Shown here: piece after piece, positions 5,968-11,927 of the stretch
Layout: the number at the start of each line of letters is the position of its first letter
How positions within the stretch are numbered: the first letter of the stretch is position 1
DNA from: CAYPPS01 sp964412685
GTDB taxonomy: Bacteria > Patescibacteriota > Microgenomatia > PFEM01 > CAYPPS01
Direction of reading: 5' to 3'
Length of the DNA stretch: 14,216 bases
NCBI GenBank assembly: GCA_964412685.1
Contig: CAYPPS010000016.1
Location: forward strand, 1-14,216
The notes under the pieces: generated by a model
Seen by the model: only the letters and a program-made list of their open reading frames with translations
Databases searched by the model: none
Told to the model about the DNA's origin: nothing
Program-made: the position numbers and the translations under genes

Positions 5968-6156
5968 TTATTTTAAACTAACGCTCAGTCTAGTTAATTG
6001 GGTAAAAAATAAATCTAACCCGCTGATGTAAAGCGACATCAAAACTGCTGCTAGGATAACCAATAAAGTTAAACGAGTTGCTTTTTGTCGAGTAGGCCAA
6101 ATAACTTTGTCCAATTCAGCCCTGGCTTCCTTCAGGAAACTAATCAACCTTAACAT
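5968..6156 (-). CDS. secE: Preprotein translocase subunit SecE
   Basis: SecE clamps SecY in the protein-export channel of the cytoplasmic membrane. From the ATG at 6154-6156 it has 62 residues: an amphipathic helix with ARAELDKVIWPTRQ, the conserved E-x-x-K-V-x-W-P cytoplasmic hinge, then one membrane span (about 28-52). The frame is open further up to a TTG at 6228, but those extra 24 residues (LPSPFPLILNG) are not SecE-like. A promoter with extended -10 lies exactly where it would make 6156 a leaderless start. The short form matches the usual single-span bacterial SecE of about 60-65 residues. It is the first gene of secE-nusG-rplK-rplA. Confidence 0.9.
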   Translation of the reverse strand: MLRLISFLKEARAELDKVIWPTRQKATRLTLLVILAAVLMSLYISGLDLFFTQLTRLSVSLK

Positions 6157-6163
6157 CGAAAGA

Positions 6164-6192
6164 ATTTTATCAGGAATCCCGTTCAAAATCAA
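6164..6192 (-). promoter_or_regulatory. Promoter of secE-nusG-rplK-rplA, positioned for a leaderless start
   Basis: TTGATT (6192-6187), a 17-nt spacer, then TGATAAAAT (6172-6164), an extended -10. Only 7 nt separate the -10 from the ATG of secE at 6156, so transcription should begin at or next to the A of the start codon. Confidence 0.7.
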
Positions 6193-6262
6193 GGGGAACG
6201 GGGACGGAAGAATAAGGCCAAGAAGCAAGCAGATGTCACAACTCTTAAGATGGCAAGACGAG

Positions 6263-6271
6263 TGATAGAAT
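6263..6271 (+). promoter_or_regulatory. Extended -10 promoter of rnhB
   Basis: TGATAGAAT (6263-6271) is an extended -10 box. The -35 region at the proper distance (TCTTAA, 6243-6248) is poor. The ATG of rnhB is 9 nt further, so the 5' UTR would be about 0-3 nt. AAAGAG lies in between but is too weak and too close for a good Shine-Dalgarno. Confidence 0.55.
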
Positions 6272-6280
6272 AAAGAGTAA

Positions 6281-7000
6281 ATGAAACCAAATGACGTCGT
6301 TCTGGCTCCGTCTTGCAGTCGTTACAATAAGTCTGATTTTAATAAGCCTGATTTTAGTTTTGAAAAACAACTACTGCAACAAAATCACCGCTTTATTATT
6401 GGGATCGATGAAGTTGGTCGAGGTGCTCTGGCTGGTCCTTTGGTGGTTGGCGGAGTGATTTTCCCGTCGAAAATAATTAACAAAGAAACTCAATTGGTCT
6501 ACCGACTGGGCAAGAAAAAAGTTTGGATTGACGATTCCAAGAGATTGAGTCCCAGTTGGCGGGAGGTTCTGGCACCCTTTATTAGACAAAAAGCCTTGTT
6601 TTGGGCGATTGCTCGAGTGGAAGTGAGTGAAATAAACCGGCTGGGGATTGTTAAGGCAACCTATCGGGGGGTGAGACGAGTTTCCGCTTCACTTTTGAAA
6701 CAGTCTGATTCAAAGGAATGCTTTGTTTTGAATGATTTTCTCAAGGTTCCGCATTTAAAAGGAATTGGTCGAGAACGGCAGAAGGGAATTAAAAAAGGAG
6801 ATCAATTATCGATCTCCATCGCGGCCGCTTCTATCCTGGCCAAGGTTTATCGGGATGAGGTGATGAGAGAACTAGGAAAAGATCCTTTGTGCCGACACTA
6901 CGATTGGGAACAAAATAAAGGCTACGGGACCAAGAAGCATCTGGAAGCGATTGTTAAAAAGGGAGTTACCAAACACCACCGCAAAGCCTTCGTTGATTGA
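6281..7000 (+). CDS. rnhB: Ribonuclease HII
   Basis: RNase HII cuts the RNA strand of RNA-DNA hybrids and removes single ribonucleotides from DNA. It has 239 residues. The catalytic DEDD set can be placed: D43 and E44 in IIGIDEVGRGALAGPLVVGG, D152 in FVLND (the usual DG is replaced by DF), and D174 in KKGDQLSISIAAASILAKV, followed by YRDEVM. DDSKRLSP (84-91) is the conserved DSK segment. Residues 1-35 form an N-terminal stretch longer than in short family members and without known motif. The gene is divergent from secE, separated by about 125 bp holding both promoters. Confidence 0.96.
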   Translation: MKPNDVVLAPSCSRYNKSDFNKPDFSFEKQLLQQNHRFIIGIDEVGRGALAGPLVVGGVIFPSKIINKETQLVYRLGKKKVWIDDSKRLSPSWREVLAPFIRQKALFWAIARVEVSEINRLGIVKATYRGVRRVSASLLKQSDSKECFVLNDFLKVPHLKGIGRERQKGIKKGDQLSISIAAASILAKVYRDEVMRELGKDPLCRHYDWEQNKGYGTKKHLEAIVKKGVTKHHRKAFVD

Positions 7001-7033
7001 GGCTTATTGAGTGTATTTATCAGGCAACAGTGT

Positions 7034-7372
7034 TTACGAGAGTCCAATAATAAGATCGATATCATCTTCAGGAGCGCAATTTGTGACTGTGTGCGTTTCA
7101 CACGCAGTACATTGATGAACTATTCTCCATTTGCCTTTTTTCTGGAGGACTCCCACGGACTCCATCAATGCCTGACATTCTGAGGCCCTGTCACCCGGCA
7201 CATCACGATCCAGGTGCTTGCTCCATAGACAGCTGGGACGGTGATTGTTATACCTGCCGCCATCGACTGTTTCCCCGCAATGGCCGCAAACGTACTTTTC
7301 CTTTTCTGGAACAATGAAATTAGCTTGCTTAACAGAGTCCGGATTGTCAGAACGAGTGTATTTTGTTTTCAT
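7034..7372 (-). CDS. RNHCP-domain zinc-ribbon-like protein
   Basis: A 112-residue protein resembling the RNHCP family (named after an Arg-Asn-His-Cys-Pro motif), whose function is unknown. Visible features: CGHC at 29-32, NNHRPSCLWSKHLD (42-55) in the position of the RNHCPxCL block, PGDRASECQALM (59-70), then WRIVHQC and CTAC (88-91) with a late C99 before PEDD. The His/Cys spacing suggests bound zinc. Compared with my memory of the family, the name motif is shifted here (N-H-R-P-S-C). The gene converges on rnhB, with 33 bp between stops, and follows the ABC-F gene by 30 bp on the same strand, so it may be cotranscribed with it. Only a weak AAGG precedes the ATG. Confidence 0.75.
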   Translation of the reverse strand: MKTKYTRSDNPDSVKQANFIVPEKEKYVCGHCGETVDGGRYNNHRPSCLWSKHLDRDVPGDRASECQALMESVGVLQKKGKWRIVHQCTACETHTVTNCAPEDDIDLIIGLS

Positions 7373-7402
7373 AATTACAGCCTTGATTAAGTCAAAATTG
7401 CT

Positions 7403-9118
7403 TTAGCGATGAAAGAGACGGAGTAATTCTCGTTCAAAAGTATCTTCCCCTGGATTGCGAGTGAGTTTTTTTAGCCTCCTGTTGATGATACAGAAAGAGG
7501 AGTGAATTCCAATATTCTCCAGAAAAGCCAGATCATGGGAGACAATCACAATGGCTCCCTTAAAATAAACCAAAGCTTCTTCAATTGCTTTTAGAGAAGC
7601 GAGATCTAGATTATTAGTTGGTTCATCTAGGATGAGGAGATCAGACTGTCTTGCTGTAGCCAAGGCTAAGTTTAAACGACCGGCTTCACCGCCGCTCAAA
7701 ATCCTCATTGGCTTGGCAACATCGTCGGATGTTCTAAATAAAAAACTGGCTAAGTGTTTGCGCAAAGCTTTTTCTTCTCTTTCGGTCTGTTCGAGAGCGA
7801 TTTGTAAAATTGTTTTGCTAGTATCTCCCAGACTGAGATAATCTTGGTCAACGAATTGAACTCGTAAATTCGATTGTTCTGTTGAAAGGTTTCTGATTGT
7901 TTTTAACAAACTTGATTTGCCTGAGCCATTAAGCCCAAAGAGAGCAGTGTGGTCTCCTTGGTGAATTTTTAGATTGATCTGCTTGAGTCCGACCTCATTT
8001 CCAAAAGGAACGTCGACCCCTTCTAGGTTTAAAATTAGGCTCCCGGTTTTCTTTTCTGGAGAAACCTCTATTCTTATGCCTTGAGGTAGGGCTACTTTTT
8101 TTCTAATTTGAGCGAGTTTCTTTCTTGTTTCAATTTCTTTTTGTCGAGCTTTTTGAGTTTTCTCTTTACCTCTGCCAGCCGTTTTGTTTCTCCTTCCTTT
8201 GGTGGCCAATTTTTCACCATCGGACGGCTGACTTTCTTGTTTGCTCTGATTGATTACCTGATGCCCCATCCTTCTTTTTTTTGCCTTTTGATACTCTTTT
8301 TTAGCGGTAATCACTTTTCTCTCTTCAGCTTCGGCCTCAATCTTTTTTTGAGTAAGATAGAACTGGTAATCGCCACCATAGATTTGTAGTCGCCCTCGGT
8401 TTATCTCCCAGGTAATTTGGCTAACTTTCTCAATAAGATGACGGTCGTGAGAAACCAGCAATAATCCTCCGGGCCAGCGCTTGATTTTCTTTTCTAACCA
8501 GAGGCGAGTTTCCAAATCGAGATGATTGGTTGGTTCGTCCAACAGAATGAAGTCAGGTTTTCCTAAAAATAAGCCAACCAGATCAATTTTCCTTCTTTCG
8601 CCTCCGCTTAAATCTTCAAAGGGTGTTGATAGATTAATTTCTTCAAGGCCAATTTCGGTCAATTGTTTCATTATTTGCTCTTTCAAACCATAAGCTTGAT
8701 GTCTCTCCAGTATTTCTTGAGCGGCTTCAAAATTGATGGCTGCCTGAGGATCGTCGAGATGATCCAAAGTCGCTTCAAAAATTTCTAGGGCTTGAGCTAG
8801 TTGAGGAATATTCCGAGTGGCCGCGGTAAAAACAGTTTCTTCTGGGAAGAGGAAGTGGTTTTGAGGCAAGTAAGCAATTTGGGCTTGTTTGGTGATTGTT
8901 CCTTGGTGGGGTTGTCGTTGTCCGGCAAGAATTTCCAACAAAGTACTTTTTCCTGACCCATTATTACCCACAAGCACAACTCGATCTTGACGGCTCATAG
9001 AAACACTTAAGTTGTCCAAGACAACTCTGTCACCATATTCTTGAGTTATCCCGTTAGCGACAATGGCGGTGGCGGCCAAGTTTTCTGGATGATTCCTTAA
9101 GTTTGTTTTAGCTTCCAT
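7403..9118 (-). CDS. ABC-F family ATPase (duplicated ABC domains, ribosome-associated type)
   Basis: ABC-F proteins have two ABC ATPase domains in one chain and no membrane domain; they act on ribosomes as translation factors or by displacing antibiotics. Counting from the ATG at 9118 (571 residues), domain 1 has GNNGSGKST (51-59), LSGGERRK (170-177) and ILLDEPTNHLD (from about 191). Domain 2 has GLNGSGKSS (395-403), LSGGEAGR (474-481) and LILDEPTNNLD (from about 495). Between them is a long Lys/Arg/Gln-rich linker (about 257-360), the segment that reaches the tRNA or peptidyl-transferase region in this family. An ATG at 9133 is also in frame but overlaps the likely -10 box, so 9118 is preferred. 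It is divergent from the small-peptide and radical SAM operon. Confidence 0.88.
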   Translation of the reverse strand: MEAKTNLRNHPENLAATAIVANGITQEYGDRVVLDNLSVSMSRQDRVVLVGNNGSGKSTLLEILAGQRQPHQGTITKQAQIAYLPQNHFLFPEETVFTAATRNIPQLAQALEIFEATLDHLDDPQAAINFEAAQEILERHQAYGLKEQIMKQLTEIGLEEINLSTPFEDLSGGERRKIDLVGLFLGKPDFILLDEPTNHLDLETRLWLEKKIKRWPGGLLLVSHDRHLIEKVSQITWEINRGRLQIYGGDYQFYLTQKKIEAEAEERKVITAKKEYQKAKKRRMGHQVINQSKQESQPSDGEKLATKGRRNKTAGRGKEKTQKARQKEIETRKKLAQIRKKVALPQGIRIEVSPEKKTGSLILNLEGVDVPFGNEVGLKQINLKIHQGDHTALFGLNGSGKSSLLKTIRNLSTEQSNLRVQFVDQDYLSLGDTSKTILQIALEQTEREEKALRKHLASFLFRTSDDVAKPMRILSGGEAGRLNLALATARQSDLLILDEPTNNLDLASLKAIEEALVYFKGAIVIVSHDLAFLENIGIHSSFCIINRRLKKLTRNPGEDTFERELLRLFHR

Positions 9119-9131
9119 CTTTTCGGGGTTC

Positions 9132-9137
9132 ATTATA
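9132..9137 (-). promoter_or_regulatory. -10 box of the ABC-F gene
   Basis: A perfect TATAAT (9137-9132), with no good -35 at the usual distance. It overlaps the upstream in-frame ATG (9133) and lies 13 nt before the ATG at 9118, implying a 5' UTR of only about 5-7 nt. This supports 9118 as the translated start. Confidence 0.45.
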
Positions 9138-9164
9138 GCTCATTTTCAAAAAGAAGCCTATTTT

Positions 9165-9193
9165 TTGACAAAAAGCCAGTTTTTGATTACAAT
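9165..9193 (+). promoter_or_regulatory. Promoter of the small-peptide and radical SAM operon
   Basis: TTGACA (9165-9170), a 17-nt spacer and TACAAT (9188-9193): one mismatch from consensus overall. The predicted start of transcription is near 9200, about 35 nt before the peptide start codon. It is one of the strongest promoters in the window. Confidence 0.8.
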
Positions 9194-9234
9194 TGGATCA
9201 ACTACTTTGTCAAAGAAGGGAGGTGAGTCAAAGA

Positions 9235-9378
9235 ATGTCCAAACCTAAAATGATCAAGGGAAACAAACGAATCGAGGAATCCGGTTGTTGTTTCACCAGT
9301 TGTGGCGGTTCGCCAGCAATTATTACTTACGATCCCAAAGAAAAAAGAACCGAGAAAAAATTTTCTCAACTAAAGTAA
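9235..9378 (+). CDS. Putative RiPP precursor peptide with CCFTSC cluster
   Basis: The peptide has 47 residues. Its ATG at 9235 is preceded by a strong Shine-Dalgarno GGGAGGTGA (9218-9226, 8-nt spacing); an in-frame TTG further upstream is not used. Residues 1-16 are polar and basic (MSKPKMIKGNKRIEES) and could act as leader. Residues 17-34 hold C18, C19 and C23 followed by GGSPAIITYDP, with S26, T31 and Y32 as possible acceptors. The tail (35-47) is charged. A Cys cluster followed by Ser/Thr/Tyr residues resembles precursors of thioether peptides (sactipeptide or ranthipeptide type) made by radical SAM enzymes, and such an enzyme is encoded 29 bp downstream in the same operon. No known family is recognised. 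A simple Cys-rich metal-binding peptide is the main alternative. Confidence 0.65.
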   Translation: MSKPKMIKGNKRIEESGCCFTSCGGSPAIITYDPKEKRTEKKFSQLK

Positions 9379-9384
9379 ATCTTT

Positions 9385-9395
9385 GCCCGATGGGC
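9385..9395 (+). other. Small GC hairpin between peptide gene and maturase gene
   Basis: GCCC (9385-9388) and GGGC (9392-9395) can pair around GAT, in the 29-nt gap between the two genes. It is short, but in this position it could lower expression of the enzyme relative to the peptide, as is common in precursor-maturase operons. Its effect is speculative. Confidence 0.25.
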
Positions 9396-9407
9396 GCGGG
9401 GACAAAT

Positions 9408-10610
9408 ATGTTAGTAAAATTTCGTCAAGAAAAGGGGTTGAGTTTGGCCTATTTTGTAGAGTTAAGACGATTGACGACAGTTAATCCAATTGGGGCGAAG
9501 ATTGTTGATGCCTATTTTAACCAAGATCTCTCTTTAAGCCAAATCGTTAATTTGTTGGTAGACGGAGGTGAGTCTTTGACTAAGAGAGAGGTCAAAAATT
9601 TTCTTTTCTCTCTCAAAAAAGAAATTCTTGGAAAACAAGGTGGTGGTTTCCCTGTTTTCTGTAAACAATCTCCCGGAGTACCGATTTCGGTTGAACTCCA
9701 AGTTATCACTAAATGTAATCTACGTTGTGTTCATTGTCTCCAGGCGGAATATGGGAAAGTGATGCCTTTCAAAAAAGTAGAAAAGATTTTGGAAACGCTT
9801 TCTCAAGCTGGAGTTTTTGAAATCAAACTGACCGGCGGTGAAGCCTTGCTTCATCCTGATTTTCTCAAAATTATTAAATTGTGTCGAAAAAACAACTTTG
9901 CCGTTGATTTAATTACTAACGCGACCTTGGTTGATGAAACGATTGCTGATGAATTGGCAAAACTCAAAGGCGTGGCGGTTTTAGTGAGTTTGGAAGGGGT
10001 AAAAAAAGACAATGATGAAATTCGCGGCCAGGGTGTTTTCAAGAAAGCGGAACAAGCAATTGCTGTTCTGAGAAGTAGGGGAATCCATGTCGAGATTTCA
10101 ACCACTCTTAGCAAAGTGAATCTGGGGAAAATGGAAACAATGGCAATCTACGCCAAAAAAATGGGGGTTCCTTGTAATTTCAATCTTTTTAAGCCGTTTA
10201 AAAAAGGCCACGATAAGTTTATCCTTAAACCGGAAGAGTACTTTCAGGCGGCGGAAAGAATTTTTGCTTTTAAAGGAGCTGATGCTCGAGTGACCAGTGC
10301 TTCACTTTCGGCTTCAATTATTGACGGCAAAGAAAGAGAAGAATGTCGAGCGGCCTTGGTTGGCTTAACTGTTAATGTTGATGGTAAGATGATCCCTTGT
10401 CCTAGTTTGAGAGAGGTTGACTTCTACAATCTAGGAGACTTACCTGATCTTGACGAAAACTTTCTTGACTCTTGGCAAAATCACCCTGTCTTTGTTAAAT
10501 TCAGACAACGAGGTTTCCGGAATTGCCAAGCTCGGTCTTTAATTTTCAGTGGAGATATAAACGGTAAGGATCCTTACGGCATTGATTCTTATCGGGAACG
10601 GGTTCGATAG
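9408..10610 (+). CDS. Radical SAM peptide maturase with N-terminal PqqD-like (RRE) segment and degenerate SPASM domain
   Basis: From the ATG at 9408 (GGGG at 9398-9401 as weak ribosome binding site; 9390 is an alternative) it has 400 residues. Residues about 22-75 (TVNPIGAKIVDAYFNQDLSL, then SQIVNLLVDGG and KNFLFSLKKEIL) match the PqqD-like fold used as a RiPP recognition element to bind leader peptides. The radical SAM core spans about 93-300, with the [4Fe-4S] motif C103NLRC107VHC110, GGEALLHP (143-150) and LITNATL. The C-terminal part follows the SPASM layout: C313-X12-G-X4-C331 and DINGKDPY. However, the CX2CX5CX3C block is reduced to one Cys (C373) and the usual final Cys is Gly391. It is cotranscribed with the Cys-rich peptide just upstream, its likely substrate. 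Other members include PqqE and sactisynthases. Confidence 0.85.
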   Translation: MLVKFRQEKGLSLAYFVELRRLTTVNPIGAKIVDAYFNQDLSLSQIVNLLVDGGESLTKREVKNFLFSLKKEILGKQGGGFPVFCKQSPGVPISVELQVITKCNLRCVHCLQAEYGKVMPFKKVEKILETLSQAGVFEIKLTGGEALLHPDFLKIIKLCRKNNFAVDLITNATLVDETIADELAKLKGVAVLVSLEGVKKDNDEIRGQGVFKKAEQAIAVLRSRGIHVEISTTLSKVNLGKMETMAIYAKKMGVPCNFNLFKPFKKGHDKFILKPEEYFQAAERIFAFKGADARVTSASLSASIIDGKEREECRAALVGLTVNVDGKMIPCPSLREVDFYNLGDLPDLDENFLDSWQNHPVFVKFRQRGFRNCQARSLIFSGDINGKDPYGIDSYRERVR

Positions 10611-11458
10611 TCTTTCTGTAAATTTTCTTGTTGCCGTTCTGTCTTTTCGTTAGCGTTTTCGATTGCTTTTTGGTTGCCGATTCCTTGTCGGAGTAAATCA
10701 AACATTCTCAGGTATTGCTCAAAACTTACTTCTGTTGGTTTTGCTTGAGTGGAGATTTTTAGATTTTGGCTGAGACGATTGAATTGTCGGTTAGTAAAAA
10801 CAGAACCAAGAGCTCTTTTCAGATTTGGTTGCCATTGGGAAAAAACGAAAGCGATAAAGTCTAGGTACTTTGAACGATTGTCTTTCGTTACCAAAGGAGA
10901 TTTTCTTTTTAACATTTTTAGCAAAACCGGATCAACGCTTGGCGTTGGTTCGAAGTCTTGACGTTGAAAATGATGGTGCACACCTAAATCAAACCAAGGC
11001 TTGATTCTCAAGGAAGCCAATCCTTCCCGAGGCAGGCCCATGAACCGCTCAGCTGCTTCTTTTTGAACGATCAAATAGGCGTTCTGGGGAGGTGAAAAAG
11101 ATTCGGTCAGCCTCCTGATAATGTCAGTGGTAAAATTAAAAGGCGGGTTGGCAAAAACTTGGTAGTTTGGTGGCAGATCTTCGAGCGGGTAGTTCAAAAA
11201 GTCTCCCTGCCAGATTTGCATTCGGCTCTCAAGGCCGAATCTTGCTCTTAGCTCTTGGGCGAGCCTAGGATCCTTTTCAATTGCTATCACTTGGCAACCG
11301 GTGAAAATTAGAGCCTCTGCGATTATCCCTTTTCCTGCTCCAATATCGAGGACAATATCCGTTTCTCGAATAGAAGTCTGTTTCTCTACCAACTTTTTGA
11401 CCAATTCCGGATCTTTAAAAAAATTTTGAGAATGACTCAGATGTCTTTCCGAACTCAT
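10589..11458 (-). CDS. Erm/KsgA-type rRNA adenine N6-methyltransferase
   Basis: A 289-residue SAM-dependent methyltransferase. SQNFFKDPELVKKLV (10-24) is the typical Erm/KsgA entry. Motif I is VLDIGAGKG (36-44), the acidic residue of motif II is E61 in IAIEKDP, QGDF (84-87) follows, and motif IV is NPPF (104-107). FEPTPSVDPVLLKM (169-182) closes the catalytic domain, and a helical C-terminal domain follows. KsgA usually has NLPYN in motif IV and dimethylates 16S rRNA; NPPF and the overall wording are nearer to actinobacterial-type Erm enzymes, which methylate 23S A2058. Substrate is therefore probably 23S rRNA but not certain. The last 20 or so residues are very basic and polar. Its ATG overlaps the rpmG stop (ATGA), so the two are coupled. 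Its 3' end overlaps the radical SAM gene by 22 bp, convergently. Confidence 0.85.
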   Translation of the reverse strand: MSSERHLSHSQNFFKDPELVKKLVEKQTSIRETDIVLDIGAGKGIIAEALIFTGCQVIAIEKDPRLAQELRARFGLESRMQIWQGDFLNYPLEDLPPNYQVFANPPFNFTTDIIRRLTESFSPPQNAYLIVQKEAAERFMGLPREGLASLRIKPWFDLGVHHHFQRQDFEPTPSVDPVLLKMLKRKSPLVTKDNRSKYLDFIAFVFSQWQPNLKRALGSVFTNRQFNRLSQNLKISTQAKPTEVSFEQYLRMFDLLRQGIGNQKAIENANEKTERQQENLQKDYRTRSR

Positions 11459-11628
11459 TTTAACTTAGCGGTTTCTTTGTGGGGAGTTTTTTTACGGCAG
11501 CGTTTGCAAAACTTCTTTAAATTTAGCTTATCCGGTGTGTTAACCCGGTTACGCTCAGAAACATAATTTTGCGATTTGCAAACGGTGCAAACCAACGCGT
11601 TTATTTGTCTCGGTCCTTTTTTAGCCAT
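11455..11628 (-). CDS. rpmG: 50S ribosomal protein L33 (zinc-binding form)
   Basis: The protein has 57 residues: MAKKGPRQINALVCTVCKSQ, then NYVSERNRVNTPDKLNLKKF and CKRC. The two pairs C14xxC17 and C41xxC44 make it the zinc-ribbon (C+) form of L33, a small protein near the E site of the large subunit. The NYVSERNRVNTPDKLNLKKFC block is the family signature. The ATG at 11626-11628 has no Shine-Dalgarno (CCTCCCTACG precedes it) but an extended -10 box lies 10 nt upstream, so it is probably leaderless. The stop overlaps the methyltransferase start in an ATGA junction. Confidence 0.93.
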   Translation of the reverse strand: MAKKGPRQINALVCTVCKSQNYVSERNRVNTPDKLNLKKFCKRCRKKTPHKETAKLK

Positions 11629-11638
11629 CGTAGGGAGG

Positions 11639-11647
11639 ATTTTACCA
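11639..11647 (-). promoter_or_regulatory. Extended -10 promoter of rpmG and the methyltransferase gene
   Basis: TGGTAAAAT (11647-11639) is an extended -10; the -35 region at 17 nt (TTTCAA) is weak. Ten nt separate it from the rpmG ATG, so the 5' UTR is about 0-4 nt. Confidence 0.55.
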
Positions 11648-11671
11648 AAAGCGAAGATAAATTGAAAGCAA

Positions 11672-11692
11672 TAAAACCTCCACGCCGGAGGT
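11672..11692 (-). terminator. Intrinsic terminator after the DUF6485-like gene
   Basis: On the minus strand ACCTCC (11692-11687) pairs with GGAGGT (11681-11676) around a 5-nt loop, followed by TTTTAT. It lies 21 bp past the stop of the Cys-rich gene and before the rpmG promoter. The T-tract is short, so termination may be partial. Confidence 0.5.
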
Positions 11693-11712
11693 GAAGGTAT
11701 CGGCGAAATTAG

Positions 11713-11910
11713 CTAGTCTGCTTGATTGAGCTTGATGAAGTTTTTTATCGAGCGATCGAAGGTTTTTTCTGTTTCTGGATCGAAGCAACAAGCAGGTAGT
11801 TCGTTGCTGCCAAGATGATAACTTAAACATTCACAACAAATTCCTTTTCGAGGACAACCAGGATAGGTGCAAGGACAATTTTTGAGGTTTTGGTCTTTTT
11901 TACACTCCAT
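11713..11910 (-). CDS. Small Cys-rich protein, DUF6485-like
   Basis: The protein has 65 residues with nine cysteines (3, 12, 14, 19, 25, 26, 28, 41, 42). The run NCPCTYPGCPRKGICCECLS, then HLGSNELPACCF and EKTFDRSIKNFI, is typical of a family of small proteins of unknown function that I recognise as DUF6485. The Cys spacing suggests one or more metal sites (zinc or iron-sulfur). No membrane or signal segment is seen. The ATG at 11910 is 6 nt after an extended -10 box; GAGG is present but only 2 nt from the ATG, so a leaderless start is likely. It is the only gene of its unit, ended by a hairpin, between macB and rpmG. Confidence 0.75.
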   Translation of the reverse strand: MECKKDQNLKNCPCTYPGCPRKGICCECLSYHLGSNELPACCFDPETEKTFDRSIKNFIKLNQAD

Positions 11911-11916
11911 CGCCTC

Positions 11917-11925
11917 ATTTTAACA
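11917..11925 (-). promoter_or_regulatory. Extended -10 promoter of the DUF6485-like gene
   Basis: TGTTAAAAT (11925-11917), with 6 nt to the ATG, is consistent with a leaderless transcript. The -35 is not recognisable; the region where the spacer and -35 should be holds a dyad (11928-11942). Confidence 0.5.
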
Positions 11926-11927
11926 CG

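Noticed and set aside
6157..6228. 24-residue N-terminal extension of SecE from a TTG at 6228
   Set aside because: The sequence is not SecE-like, and the promoter with extended -10 (6164-6172) lies inside it, so it would not be transcribed from that promoter.
9121..9133. ATG at 9133 as start of the ABC-F gene
   Set aside because: It is part of the TATAAT -10 box; the ATG at 9118 is downstream of the likely transcription start.
9285..9407. N-terminal extension of the radical SAM protein from 9285
   Set aside because: It overlaps the peptide gene in another frame, has no ribosome binding site and the translation (RSQRKKNREK) is not domain-like.
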